Numbered from the stretch's first letter, positions 16,790 to 25,836 are shown. The stretch is 64,000 nt of DNA from Mixta intestinalis (GCF_009914055.1 NZ_CP028271.1:4635600-4699599), one strand, 5' to 3'. Made by a program: numbers and translations. Notes: generated by a model from the letters alone, not told the origin.

Positions 16790-17506
16790 TCATTCCTGCA
16801 GATCGCCGCAGAAGCGGTAGCCTTCGCCATGAATGGTAGCGATGATTTCTGGCGTGTCCGGCGTGGACTCAAAGTGCTTACGGATACGACGAATAGTGAC
16901 GTCGACAGTACGGTCGTGTGGCTTCAATTCGCGACCGGTCATTTTCTTCAACAGGTCAGCACGGGTTTGAATTTTGCCTGGGTTTTCACAGAAATGCAGC
17001 ATGGCGCGGAATTCACTGCGCGGCAGCTTATACTGCTCACCGTTGGGGCTGATCAGCGAGCGGCTGTTGATATCCAGCTCCCAGCCGTTGAATTTATAGC
17101 TCTCGACCTGTTTACGCTCTTCGCTGGTGGCGGAAAGGTTCATGGTACGGGAAAGCAGATTGCGGGCGCGAATCGTTAATTCACGCGGGTTAAATGGCTT
17201 GGTGATGTAATCATCCGCGCCAATTTCCAGGCCAAGGATTTTATCAACTTCATTATCACGGCCGGTCAGAAACATCAGTGCCACGTTTGCTTGTTCACGT
17301 AGTTCACGCGCCAGTAACAGACCATTTTTACCAGGTAAATTAATGTCCATAATTACCAGATTAATATCATTATCGGTCAATACCTGATGCATCTCTGCGC
17401 CATCCGTCGCTTCAAACACTTCGTAGCCTTCGGCCTCAAAAATGCTTTTTAGAGTGTTACGCGTGACTAATTCATCTTCAACGATAAGAATATGCGGGAT
17501 CTGCAT
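16790..17506 (-). CDS. arcA: Aerobic respiration control response regulator ArcA
   Basis: ArcA is the response regulator of the ArcBA two-component system, which represses aerobic respiration genes under low oxygen. Its 238 aa equal E. coli ArcA. The receiver domain has the acidic pair ED at 10-11, the phosphoacceptor D54 in VIMDINLPG, and K in TKPFNPRE. The C-terminal OmpR-type winged helix includes the PRSEFRAMLHF and RTVDVTIRRIRKHFE segments. A long upstream leader of about 600 bp with an FNR-like site suggests oxygen-controlled transcription as in E. coli. Confidence 0.98.
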   Translation of the reverse strand: MQIPHILIVEDELVTRNTLKSIFEAEGYEVFEATDGAEMHQVLTDNDINLVIMDINLPGKNGLLLARELREQANVALMFLTGRDNEVDKILGLEIGADDYITKPFNPRELTIRARNLLSRTMNLSATSEERKQVESYKFNGWELDINSRSLISPNGEQYKLPRSEFRAMLHFCENPGKIQTRADLLKKMTGRELKPHDRTVDVTIRRIRKHFESTPDTPEIIATIHGEGYRFCGDLQE

Positions 17507-18112
17507 GAGTTCGCTACCTAAAATTTGCCAACAAAATCGGAAACAGGATGTACTACCGTTAACGCCGGAAAATGATCGCGGGATAACCTGAGTACAGAAT
17601 TATGTTCTTGATGCACTGTCCATCAACGTCAACAACATTGTCAGCTCAGCCATAAGGATGAATCCTGCATGCCCCGGCAGTGCCAAATGGCCGCTATCCT
17701 AGCTGTATTAACAGCAACATAACAGCATAGAGTACAACCGATAAGCACTAAAACAACGCTTCGTTGACTTATATCAAATCAAGTGTAGCACGTTAACACT
17801 TTTGTGAAAAATGCTCATCAGAATGCCAGCTTAACTCACAGTTATCAGGCCTTAACACGGGACTTAGCCTCCTGCTAGTGCGCGAAAGTTTACTCAGTTA
17901 ATTAATAAAATACAATTTTGATTTATAAGGGCTTATTTATGATATTTATATGTTATTAATGTTTTCCCAGGTTAAATAGTTTAAACGCGTTAAATACAAA
18001 AATTGTTGTCGCATAGTGCTTGGTTAACGGCTTGTTATTTTTATGATGCTGTTATTTAACATGGCGTCATGTCAAAGTGTGCGCCTCAGGTAAGTTGACA
18101 TTCAGGGTTTCT
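17507..18112. other. Long divergent control region between arcA and lasT
   Basis: About 600 bp without a complete gene. It holds an FNR-like site (17764-17777) and, near 17600-17660, a block whose plus-strand reading NVNNIVSSA-like follows the E. coli yjjY product as I recall it but has no start codon (a TGA lies just before). The lasT-proximal half is AT-rich. Confidence 0.55.
17764..17777. promoter_or_regulatory. FNR-like site upstream of arcA
   Basis: TTGAC-TTAT-ATCAA matches the FNR consensus TTGAT-N4-ATCAA at 9 of 10 positions. It lies about 260 bp upstream of arcA. FNR is known to activate arcA in E. coli; binding here is inference. Confidence 0.55.
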
Positions 18113-18793
18113 ATGCGTTTTCCACTTATTCTTGTCTCTCCCGCCCGCCCGGAAAATATTGGTGCTGCGGCACGTGCGATGAAAACAATGGGTTTTAGCG
18201 AATTGCGTATCGTACAAAGCGATGCCTGGCAGCTGCCGGCAACGCGTATTGTGGCGCATGGCGCTGGCGAAATTGTTGACAACATTCAGCACTATTCGTC
18301 ACTTTCAGCTGCGCTGGCGGATATCGACTTTTCGGTGGCCACCACTGCCCGCAGCCGGGCCAGGTTCCGCTACTATGCTACGCCGCAGCAGGTAGAAACT
18401 ATTCTTCACGAGAAGCAGCAGTGGGTAAGCAGCATGGCGCTGGTTTTCGGGCGGGAGGATAGCGGCCTGACCAACGAAGAACTGGCGCAGGTTGATTTGC
18501 TGACCGGCATTCCAATGGCGAATGATTACCCCTCGCTTAATCTTGGGCAGGCGGTAATGGTTTACTGCTATCAGCTCTCCTCGTTAATGCAGGTGATGCC
18601 AGCGGTCAGTGAGCGGGCAGATGATCAACAGCTGAGCGCGCTGCGCCAGCGCCTGATGTCGCTGCTTGCCCGGCTAAACGTGGCCGATGATGAAAAGCTG
18701 GCGGACTGGATCCAGCAGCGTGTTGGTTTGCTGGAACAGCGCGATAACGCGATGTTACATCGGCTGTTACATGATATTGAAAAAAAACTTTAG
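18113..18793 (+). CDS. lasT: LasT/YjtD family RNA methyltransferase
   Basis: This 226-aa protein of the SPOUT class resembles E. coli YjtD (LasT, 228 aa) and the TrmJ family of tRNA 2'-O-methyltransferases. The SPOUT knot elements are visible: LVSPARPENIGAAARAMKTMG at the N-terminus (the asparagine is the typical substrate-contact residue), VFGREDSGLTNEEL for the S-adenosylmethionine site, and IPMANDYPSLNLGQAVMVYCYQ. The exact RNA target of LasT proteins is not settled. I chose the ATG at 18113, with AGGG upstream, over a GTG-type extension from 18077. Confidence 0.9.
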   Translation: MRFPLILVSPARPENIGAAARAMKTMGFSELRIVQSDAWQLPATRIVAHGAGEIVDNIQHYSSLSAALADIDFSVATTARSRARFRYYATPQQVETILHEKQQWVSSMALVFGREDSGLTNEELAQVDLLTGIPMANDYPSLNLGQAVMVYCYQLSSLMQVMPAVSERADDQQLSALRQRLMSLLARLNVADDEKLADWIQQRVGLLEQRDNAMLHRLLHDIEKKL

Positions 18794-18930
18794 TACGATA
18801 CCCTGAGTAAAAAATAATATCTGGTTGATGATTCCAGATTTACCAAAAATTATGGTTGATAACACTAAATCGAGCGCCCATTTAGCCTCCGGACGGTTGT
18901 TAACGGCAATGGGTGCCGCCGATAAATCCA

Positions 18931-18959
18931 TTGACTTCATCCGGCGATTGCTTTACTTC
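18931..18959 (+). promoter_or_regulatory. Probable thr operon promoter
   Basis: TTGACT at 18931-18936 is followed after 16-17 nt by TTACTT/TACTTC. The location, 40 bp before the leader peptide, is that of the thr promoter. The -10 match is weak. Confidence 0.5.
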
Positions 18960-18999
18960 TGAAAAGCAGACAGACACATAACAGACAGACAAAAATCAC

Positions 19000-19068
19000 A
19001 TGCGTACAAACAGCCTGAACATCACCACTATTACTACCACCATTACCACAGGTAACGGTGCGGGCTGA
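19000..19068 (+). CDS. thrL: thr operon leader peptide ThrL
   Basis: A 22-codon reading frame encodes MRTNSLNITTITTTITTGNGAG. It has eight threonine and three isoleucine codons, mostly in one block, and ends GNGAG like E. coli ThrL (21 aa). Ribosome stalling at the Thr/Ile block when these amino acids are scarce lets the downstream RNA avoid the terminator. The frame is too short for routine ORF detection; position and composition make the identification secure. Confidence 0.95.
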   Translation: MRTNSLNITTITTTITTGNGAG

Positions 19069-19124
19069 CGCATACAGGAAAAAAGAGAAAAAGCCCGCAC
19101 CCAACCAGGTGCGGGCTTTTTTTT
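19057..19124 (+). promoter_or_regulatory. thr attenuator
   Basis: AGCCCGCACC (19092-19101) pairs with GGTGCGGGCT (19108-19117), followed by eight T residues, to form the terminator. An identical GGTGCGGGCT occurs at 19057-19066 inside the end of thrL and can pair with the same 19092-19101 arm. This gives the mutually exclusive structures expected for attenuation. Confidence 0.92.
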
Positions 19125-19151
19125 CGGCTTAAATTCAGGAGATCTTTAACG

Positions 19152-21614
19152 ATGCGAGTGCTGAAATTCGGCGGAACCTCAGTGGCAAATGCGGAACGTT
19201 TTCTGCGGGTTGCCGATATTCTTGAAAGCAACGCGCAGCAGGGACAGGTAGCAACCGTACTGTCCGCGCCCGCTAAAATTACTAACCACCTGGTAGCGAT
19301 GATTGAGAAAACCATCAGCGGTCAGGATGTCACGCCGAATGTCAGCGACGCTGAACAGATTTTTGCCGCTCTGCTGAGTGGACTACAGGCGGCGCAACCG
19401 GGCTTTGCCTGGGAGCGGCTACAGGCGCTGGTGGATAAAGAGTTCGCGCAGCTGAAGCAAACACTGCACGGCATTGCTCTGCTGGGCCAGTGCCCCGATA
19501 GCGTCAACGCCGCGATTATCTGTCGCGGTGAAAAGCTCTCTATTGCCATTATGGAAGCACTTTTGCAGGCCCGTGGTCATCGCGTCAGCGTGATCGATCC
19601 GGTCAGCATGCTGCTGGCGCACGGACACTATCTTGAATCTACCGTGGATATCGCTGAGTCCACGCGTCGCATTGCCGCCAGCCATATTCCGACGGACAGT
19701 ATGATCCTGATGGCGGGCTTTACCGCCGGTAACGAGCGTGGCGAATTGGTGGTTCTGGGGCGTAACGGCTCTGACTATTCGGCTGCGGTACTGGCGGCCT
19801 GCCTGCGCGCCGACTGCTGTGAAATCTGGACCGACGTGGATGGCGTTTATACCTGCGATCCGCGCCAGGTGCCGGACGCACGCCTGCTGAAATCGATGTC
19901 TTATCAGGAGGCGATGGAGCTGTCCTATTTCGGCGCTAAAGTTCTGCATCCCCGCACCATCGCCCCCATCGCCCAGTTCCAGATTCCCTGCCTGATTAAA
20001 AATACCGCCAATCCTCAGGCGCCCGGTACGCTGATTGGCGGCAACGCCAACGATGATGCGAATCCGGTGAAGGGCATTACCAACCTGAACAACATGGCGA
20101 TGTTTAACGTCTCCGGGCCGGGCATGAAAGGGATGATCGGTATGGCAGCACGCGTGTTCGCCGCGATGTCGCGTACCGGTATCTCGGTAGTGCTGATTAC
20201 CCAATCCTCTTCCGAATACAGCATCAGCTTCTGCGTACCACAGATAGAGCAGGCGCGGGCGCGCCGGGTGCTGGAGGAAGAATTTTATCTGGAGCTGAAA
20301 GATGGCCTGCTGGAGCCGCTCGATGTTATGGAGCAGCTGGCGATCGTTTCCGTAGTGGGCGATAACATGCGCACCCAGCGCGGTATCTCCGCCAAATTCT
20401 TTGCAGCGCTGGCGCGTGCCAATATCAATATCGTTGCTATCGCCCAGGGTTCTTCCGAGCGCTCAATTTCGGTGGTGGTGAATAATGATGAAGTGACCAC
20501 CGCAGTGCGCGTCGTGCATCAAATGTTGTTCAACACCGATCAGGTGATAGAGGTTTTTGTGGTTGGCGTCGGCGGTGTCGGCAGCGCGCTGCTGGAGCAG
20601 CTACACCGCCAGCAGGCGTGGCTGAAGAACAAACATATCGACCTGCGCGTTTGCGGTATCGCGAATTCGAAAGCGCTGGTGACCAACGTACACGGTATCG
20701 ATCTCAGCCGCTGGCAAAGCGCATTGCAGGAAGCCAATGCACCTTTCGATCACAGCCGCCTGACGCGTCTGGTAAAAGAGTATCATCTGCTCAACCCGGT
20801 GATCGTAGACTGTACCTCCAGCCAGACGGTGGCCGATCGCTATGTTGATTTCCTTGCCGAAGGCTTCCATGTGGTAACGCCGAATAAAAAGGCCAATACC
20901 TCTTCCTGGAATTACTATCAGCAGCTGCGTAGCGCAGCGGAAAAATCACGCCGTAAATTCCTTTATGATACTAATGTCGGTGCCGGTCTGCCGGTGATTG
21001 AAAACCTGCAAAATCTGCTGAATGCGGGCGATGAACTGATCAGCTTCTCCGGGATCCTGTCCGGCTCGCTCTCTTTTATTTTCGGCAAGCTGGATGAGGG
21101 CATGTCGCTTTCAGAAGCGACCCGACTGGCGCGTGAAATGGGCTTTACCGAACCCGATCCGCGCGACGATCTTTCCGGCATGGATGTGGCGCGTAAGCTG
21201 CTGATCCTGGCGCGTGAGGCGGGACATGAGCTGGAGCTGAGCGATATTGATATTGAAGCGATGCTGCCGGAAGAATTTACCGCCATTCCTGATGTTGATA
21301 CCTTTATGCGGCGGCTGCCTGAGCTGGATGCCATCTTTGCCCAACGCGTATCGGCGGCTCGTGACGCCGGAAAAGTGTTGCGCTTTGTCGGCGCGATTGA
21401 AGAGGGCGGGCGCTGCCGCGTGAAGATCGATGCGGTAGATGGCAACGATCCGCTGTATAAAGTGAAAAACGGTGAAAACGCGCTGGCGTTTTACAGCCGC
21501 TATTATCAGCCAATTCCGCTGGTGCTGCGCGGCTACGGCGCGGGCAACGACGTTACCGCTGCCGGGGTCTTTGCTGACCTGTTACGCACGCTGTCATGGA
21601 AGTTAGGAGTGTGA
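19152..21614 (+). CDS. thrA: Bifunctional aspartokinase I/homoserine dehydrogenase I
   Basis: ThrA catalyses the first and third steps from aspartate to threonine and is inhibited by threonine. Its 820 aa equal the E. coli length. The N-terminal aspartokinase starts KFGGTSVANAERF with VLGRNGSDYSAAVLAA further on. Two ACT-like regulatory modules lie around 320-460 (AMFNVSGPGMKGMIG and IVAIAQGSSERSIS). The homoserine dehydrogenase follows, with nucleotide-binding VVGVGGVGSALLEQL and FLYDTNVGAGLPVIE. AGGAG precedes the ATG at 19152. The stop lies 2 nt before thrB, so translation is probably coupled. Confidence 0.98.
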   Translation: MRVLKFGGTSVANAERFLRVADILESNAQQGQVATVLSAPAKITNHLVAMIEKTISGQDVTPNVSDAEQIFAALLSGLQAAQPGFAWERLQALVDKEFAQLKQTLHGIALLGQCPDSVNAAIICRGEKLSIAIMEALLQARGHRVSVIDPVSMLLAHGHYLESTVDIAESTRRIAASHIPTDSMILMAGFTAGNERGELVVLGRNGSDYSAAVLAACLRADCCEIWTDVDGVYTCDPRQVPDARLLKSMSYQEAMELSYFGAKVLHPRTIAPIAQFQIPCLIKNTANPQAPGTLIGGNANDDANPVKGITNLNNMAMFNVSGPGMKGMIGMAARVFAAMSRTGISVVLITQSSSEYSISFCVPQIEQARARRVLEEEFYLELKDGLLEPLDVMEQLAIVSVVGDNMRTQRGISAKFFAALARANINIVAIAQGSSERSISVVVNNDEVTTAVRVVHQMLFNTDQVIEVFVVGVGGVGSALLEQLHRQQAWLKNKHIDLRVCGIANSKALVTNVHGIDLSRWQSALQEANAPFDHSRLTRLVKEYHLLNPVIVDCTSSQTVADRYVDFLAEGFHVVTPNKKANTSSWNYYQQLRSAAEKSRRKFLYDTNVGAGLPVIENLQNLLNAGDELISFSGILSGSLSFIFGKLDEGMSLSEATRLAREMGFTEPDPRDDLSGMDVARKLLILAREAGHELELSDIDIEAMLPEEFTAIPDVDTFMRRLPELDAIFAQRVSAARDAGKVLRFVGAIEEGGRCRVKIDAVDGNDPLYKVKNGENALAFYSRYYQPIPLVLRGYGAGNDVTAAGVFADLLRTLSWKLGV

Positions 21615-21616
21615 AG

Positions 21617-22547
21617 ATGGTAAAAATTTATGCGCCCGCCTCAATCGGCAACGTCAGCGTCGGCTTTGACGTGCTGGGCGCGGCGGTTTCGCCGGTGGAT
21701 GGTTCGCTGCTGGGCGACTGCGTTAGCGTTGAGGCGGCAGACGCCTTCAGCCTGGTCAATCAGGGGCGTTTCGTCAGCAAGCTGCCCCGCTAATCCGCAG
21801 GAGAATATCGTTTACCAGTGCTGGGCACGCTTCTGCGAGGCAATCGGTGAAACCGTACCGGTACGCATGACGCTGGAAAAAAATATGCCGATTGGTTCCG
21901 GCCTCGGCTCCAGCGCCTGTTCGGTGGTGGCGGGGCTGATGGCGATGAATGAGTTTTGCGATCGGCCACTGGATGATACGCAGCTGCTGACATTAATGGG
22001 GGAGCTGGAAGGGCGGATTTCCGGCAGCGTTCATTACGATAACGTAGCGCCCTGTTTCCTTGGTGGCTTGCAGCTGATGCTGGAGGAGAACGGCATCATC
22101 AGCCAGGCGGTGCCCTGTTTTGATGAGTGGCTGTGGGTGATGGCCTATCCCGGTATTAAGGTTTCCACCGCCGAAGCCAGGGCGATTCTGCCTGCGCAGT
22201 ATCGTAAAGAGGATTGTATTAAGCACGGGCGCTATCTGGCGGGTTTTATTCACGCCTGTCATACCGCACAGCCGCTGCTGGCGGCAAAATTAATGCGCGA
22301 TGTCATTGCCGAGCCGTATCGTACCAAGCTGCTGCCGGGCTTTGCTGCGGCGCGCCAGGCGGCACAGAATATCGGTGCGCTCGCCTGTGGTATCTCTGGC
22401 TCCGGCCCGACGCTGTTTGCCGTTTGCGATAACCCGGAGACGGCGCAGCGTATGGCGCACTGGCTACAGCAGAACTATCTGCAAAATGATGAAGGTTTTG
22501 TTCATATTTGCCGTGCCGATACGGCGGGCGCACGAAAACTGGGATAA
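21617..22547 (+). pseudogene. thrB: Homoserine kinase ThrB, split by a +1 frameshift
   Basis: Homoserine kinase phosphorylates homoserine in threonine synthesis. The frame from the ATG at 21617 (AGGAG 7 nt upstream) encodes MVKIYAPASIGNVSVGFDVLG... up to GRFVSKLP and then hits TAA at 21791-21793. The rest of the protein (NPQENIVYQCW..., GHMK-type ATP motif MPIGSGLGSSACSVVAGLMA, ELEGRISGSVHYDNVAPC, ISGSGPTLFA) continues in the next frame to the TAA at 22545. Removing one C from CCCC at 21785-21788 gives KLPANPQENIV and a 309-aa protein (E. coli 310 aa). All downstream motifs are intact, so the lesion is recent or a base-calling error. If real, the strain should be a threonine auxotroph unless the shift is suppressed. 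Confidence 0.93.
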
Positions 22548-22550
22548 CGC

Positions 22551-23837
22551 ATGAAACTCTATAACTTAAAGGATCACAACGAGCAGGTAAGCTTTGCGCA
22601 GGCGGTGAAGCAGGGACTGGGTAAGCAGCAGGGGCTCTTTTTTCCGCTGGAGCTGCCGGAGTTCGAGCTGACCGAGATCGACGCCATGCTGGAGATGGAT
22701 TTCGTCACCCGCAGCAGTAAAATTCTTTCTGCTTATATCGGCGACGAAATTGCTGCGCATCAGCTGGCGCAGCGCGTTAAGGCGGCCTTCGCTTTTCCGG
22801 CACCGCTGGCACAGGTAACCGAAGATATTGCCTGTCTGGAGCTGTTTCATGGCCCGACGCTGGCGTTTAAAGACTTCGGTGGCCGCTTTATGGCGCAGAT
22901 GCTCTCTTACATCAGCGGTGCCGATGAACAGATTACTATCCTGACCGCCACCTCCGGCGATACCGGCGCGGCGGTAGCCCATGCTTTTTACGGCATGGAA
23001 AACGTGCGCGTGGTGATCCTTTATCCGCAGGGAAAAATCAGTCCGCTTCAGGAGAAACTGTTCTGCACCCTGGGCGGCAATATCCACACCATCGCCATCG
23101 ACGGTGATTTTGATGCCTGTCAGGCGCTGGTGAAGCAGGCTTTTGACGATGAGGCGCTGAAGCAGGCGATTGGCCTGAACTCGGCAAACTCGATCAATAT
23201 CAGCCGCCTGCTGGCGCAGATCTGTTACTACTTCGAGGCGGTAGCGCAGCTGCCGCAGGAAAAACGTAATCAGCTGGTGATTTCAGTGCCGAGCGGTAAC
23301 TTTGGCGATCTCACCGCAGGTCTGCTGGCGAAATCGCTGGGGCTGCCGGTAAAACGTTTTATCGCCGCCACCAACCGTAATGACACCGTGCCGCGTTTTC
23401 TCGCCAGCGGTGCCTGGCAGCCAAATACTACCGTCGCCACGCTCTCCAATGCGATGGATGTCAGCCAGCCCAATAACTGGCCGCGTGTGGAAGAGCTGTT
23501 CCGCCGTAAAACCTGGCGTCTGAGCGATCTTGGCTTTGGCGCGGTAGATGATGAGACCACTCGCAAGGCAATGCGCGAACTGGCACAGCTGGGTTACATC
23601 TCTGAGCCGCACGCCGCTATTGCCTGGCGTATGCTGCGCGACCAGCTACAGCCGGGCGAGTTTGGCCTGTTCCTGGGCACCGCGCATCCGGCGAAATTCA
23701 AAGAGAGCGTGGAAGAGATTCTGCAACAGACGCTGCCGCTGCCCGCTGAACTGGCGGAGCGTGCGGAGCTACCGTTGCTGTCGCATCAGATGAAGCCTGA
23801 CTTTGCTGAATTGCGCGTGTTCTTAACGCAGCTGTAA
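22551..23837 (+). CDS. thrC: Threonine synthase
   Basis: ThrC is the pyridoxal-phosphate enzyme converting O-phosphohomoserine to threonine. Its 428 aa equal the E. coli length. The PLP lysine sits in GPTLAFKDFGGRF (about K107), the phosphate-binding loop is in TATSGDTGAAVAHAF, and SVPSGNFGDLTAGLLAKS is the second conserved loop. It starts 3 nt after the thrB stop with no strong ribosome-binding site of its own. It therefore probably relies on translation from thrB, which makes the thrB frameshift potentially polar on it. Confidence 0.98.
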   Translation: MKLYNLKDHNEQVSFAQAVKQGLGKQQGLFFPLELPEFELTEIDAMLEMDFVTRSSKILSAYIGDEIAAHQLAQRVKAAFAFPAPLAQVTEDIACLELFHGPTLAFKDFGGRFMAQMLSYISGADEQITILTATSGDTGAAVAHAFYGMENVRVVILYPQGKISPLQEKLFCTLGGNIHTIAIDGDFDACQALVKQAFDDEALKQAIGLNSANSINISRLLAQICYYFEAVAQLPQEKRNQLVISVPSGNFGDLTAGLLAKSLGLPVKRFIAATNRNDTVPRFLASGAWQPNTTVATLSNAMDVSQPNNWPRVEELFRRKTWRLSDLGFGAVDDETTRKAMRELAQLGYISEPHAAIAWRMLRDQLQPGEFGLFLGTAHPAKFKESVEEILQQTLPLPAELAERAELPLLSHQMKPDFAELRVFLTQL

Positions 23838-23852
23838 ATGTTTAGCGCAGAA

Positions 23853-23877
23853 AAAAGCCGCCTGCGGGCGGCTTTTG
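23853..23877. terminator. Bidirectional terminator between thrC and yaaA
   Basis: Arms GCCGCC and GGCGGC with loop TGCG are flanked by an A run and TTTT. It sits between convergent genes and ends the thr operon. Confidence 0.92.
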
Positions 23878-23887
23878 TTCAGGATGG

Positions 23888-24664
23888 TTACGCCTGCTCG
23901 TAGCGTTTAAACACCAGCTCATCGCCGTGACTGTTCGCCTCATCGAAGAAGTAGCCATCCAGATCGAAGTTGGTCAGCTGTGCCGCCTCGGTCAGGCGAT
24001 TTTTAATAATGTAGCGGCACATCAGCCCGCGTGCTTTTTTGGCGTAAAAGCTAATCACCTTGAACTTACCGTTTTTCTCATCGAGGAAGATAGGTTTCAC
24101 GATACGTCCATGAATGTGCTTAGGCTGCACCGCCTTAAAATATTCATCGGAAGCCAGGTTAATCAGCACGTCATCTTCCTGCGCTGCCAGCGCTTCATTC
24201 AGCGCCTGCGTCAGCGTATCGCCCCAGAAGCTGTAAAGATCTTTGCCATGTGGGTTTGCCAGTTTCGTTCCCATCTCCAGACGATAAGGCTGCATTAAAT
24301 CGAGCGGCCTCAGCACGCCATACAGGCCTGACAGCATACGCAAATGCTGCTGGGCAAAATCAAAATCCGCCTCGCTAAAATTCTCCGCGCTCAGGCCGGT
24401 GTAAACGTCGCCTTTAAAGGCGAGAATCGCCTGACGTGCATTATCCGGTGTGAAGTCGGGATGCCAGTCATTAAAGCGCCCGGCATTCAGTAACGCCAGC
24501 TTATCGCTGATGTGCATCAACGAGGCGATAGCCGCTGGCGTCAGCTGACGGGCAACATCAATCAGCTGTTGTGATTTTTCCAACAGTGCGGGTTGCGTAT
24601 AGCGATTCGTCGCCAGCGGCGTGGTGTAGTCCAGCGTTTTTGCTGGTGAAATGACCATTAACAT
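23888..24664 (-). CDS. yaaA: Peroxide stress protein YaaA
   Basis: YaaA lowers free intracellular iron during hydrogen peroxide stress in E. coli, where it belongs to the OxyR regulon. The protein is 258 aa from the ATG at 24664, identical in length to E. coli; AAGGAA lies 7 nt upstream. Family hallmarks are VISPAKTLDY at the start, FKGDVYTGL, LRMLSGLYGVLRPLDLMQPYRLEMG, and ISFYAKKARGLM near the end. The fold contains a helix-hairpin-helix-like DNA-binding cavity in the E. coli structure. It is convergent with thrC, as in E. coli. Confidence 0.95.
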   Translation of the reverse strand: MLMVISPAKTLDYTTPLATNRYTQPALLEKSQQLIDVARQLTPAAIASLMHISDKLALLNAGRFNDWHPDFTPDNARQAILAFKGDVYTGLSAENFSEADFDFAQQHLRMLSGLYGVLRPLDLMQPYRLEMGTKLANPHGKDLYSFWGDTLTQALNEALAAQEDDVLINLASDEYFKAVQPKHIHGRIVKPIFLDEKNGKFKVISFYAKKARGLMCRYIIKNRLTEAAQLTNFDLDGYFFDEANSHGDELVFKRYEQA

Positions 24665-24873
24665 GGATGGTTCCTTAGCGTAACCCGCAGGTTTTGTTAA
24701 CTTTTTTAGCTTATTGGCGCAGATTTTAACAAAAAAAGCGCGGGCGCGGTAAATCATTACCATTGGTCAGGCCTTGCGGGTTTCGCATCAACAGCGCATT
24801 GCGCGCCGGATTGTGCATGATATTATCGCAACAGACTTTTCCCCCCGACAGTGACATTTCAAGAGAACAAACT

Positions 24874-25827
24874 ATGACGGACAAACTTACTTCTTTACGT
24901 CAGCTTACTACTGTTGTTGCTGACACCGGTGATATCGCAGCGATGAAGCTCTACCAGCCGCAGGATGCCACCACCAACCCTTCACTGATTCTCAACGCCG
25001 CCCAGATCCCTGAATACCGCAAATTGATTGACGAAGCCATTAACTGGGCGCGTCAGCAGAGCAACAATAAAGAAGAACAGATTCAGTACGCGTCTGACAA
25101 ACTGGCAGTCAATATCGGTCTGGAAATTCTTAAGCTGATCCCTGGACGTATCTCTACCGAAGTTGATGCTCGTCTCTCTTACGACACCGAAGCGAGCATC
25201 GCGAAAGCGCGTAGCCTGATTAAGCTGTATAACGATGCGGGTATCAGCAACGATCGCATTCTGATCAAGCTGGCCTCAACCTGGCAGGGGATCCGTGCCG
25301 CCGAACAGCTGGAAAAAGAGGGCATCAACTGTAACCTGACGCTGCTGTTCTCCTTCGCGCAGGCGCGTGCCTGTGCTGAAGCGGGCGTTTACCTGATCTC
25401 TCCATTCGTAGGTCGTATTCTTGACTGGTATAAAGCCAACACCGACAAGAAAGAGTATGCGCCGCACGAAGATCCGGGCGTGGTTTCCGTCAGCGAAATT
25501 TACGAATACTACAAACAGCACGGTTATGAAACCGTAGTGATGGGTGCCAGCTTCCGTAACGTTGGCGAAATCCTTGAGCTGGCCGGTTGCGATCGCCTGA
25601 CTATCTCTCCGGCTCTGCTTAAAGAGCTGGCGGAAAGCGAAGGCAGCGTGGAACGTAAACTCTCCTTCAGCGGTGAAGTGAAAGCGCGCCCGGCGAAAAT
25701 GACCGAAGCTGAGTTCCTGTGGCAGCATAACCAAGACCCGATGGCAGTTGATAAACTGGCGCAGGGTATCCGTAACTTTGCGGTTGACCAGGGCAAGCTG
25801 GAAAAAATGATTGCCGATCTGCTGTAA
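24874..25827 (+). CDS. talB: Transaldolase B
   Basis: Transaldolase transfers a dihydroxyacetone unit between sugar phosphates in the non-oxidative pentose phosphate pathway. From the ATG at 24874 (preceded by AGAGAA) the protein is 317 aa, the E. coli length. The Schiff-base lysine is K132 in RILIKLASTWQG, the N-terminal DATTNPSLIL is the class signature, and the EYAPHEDPGVVSVSEIYEYYK segment is conserved. The upstream in-frame extension from 24763 overlaps yaaA's control region and is rejected. Confidence 0.97.
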   Translation: MTDKLTSLRQLTTVVADTGDIAAMKLYQPQDATTNPSLILNAAQIPEYRKLIDEAINWARQQSNNKEEQIQYASDKLAVNIGLEILKLIPGRISTEVDARLSYDTEASIAKARSLIKLYNDAGISNDRILIKLASTWQGIRAAEQLEKEGINCNLTLLFSFAQARACAEAGVYLISPFVGRILDWYKANTDKKEYAPHEDPGVVSVSEIYEYYKQHGYETVVMGASFRNVGEILELAGCDRLTISPALLKELAESEGSVERKLSFSGEVKARPAKMTEAEFLWQHNQDPMAVDKLAQGIRNFAVDQGKLEKMIADLL

Positions 25828-25836
25828 TCTCCTTTT

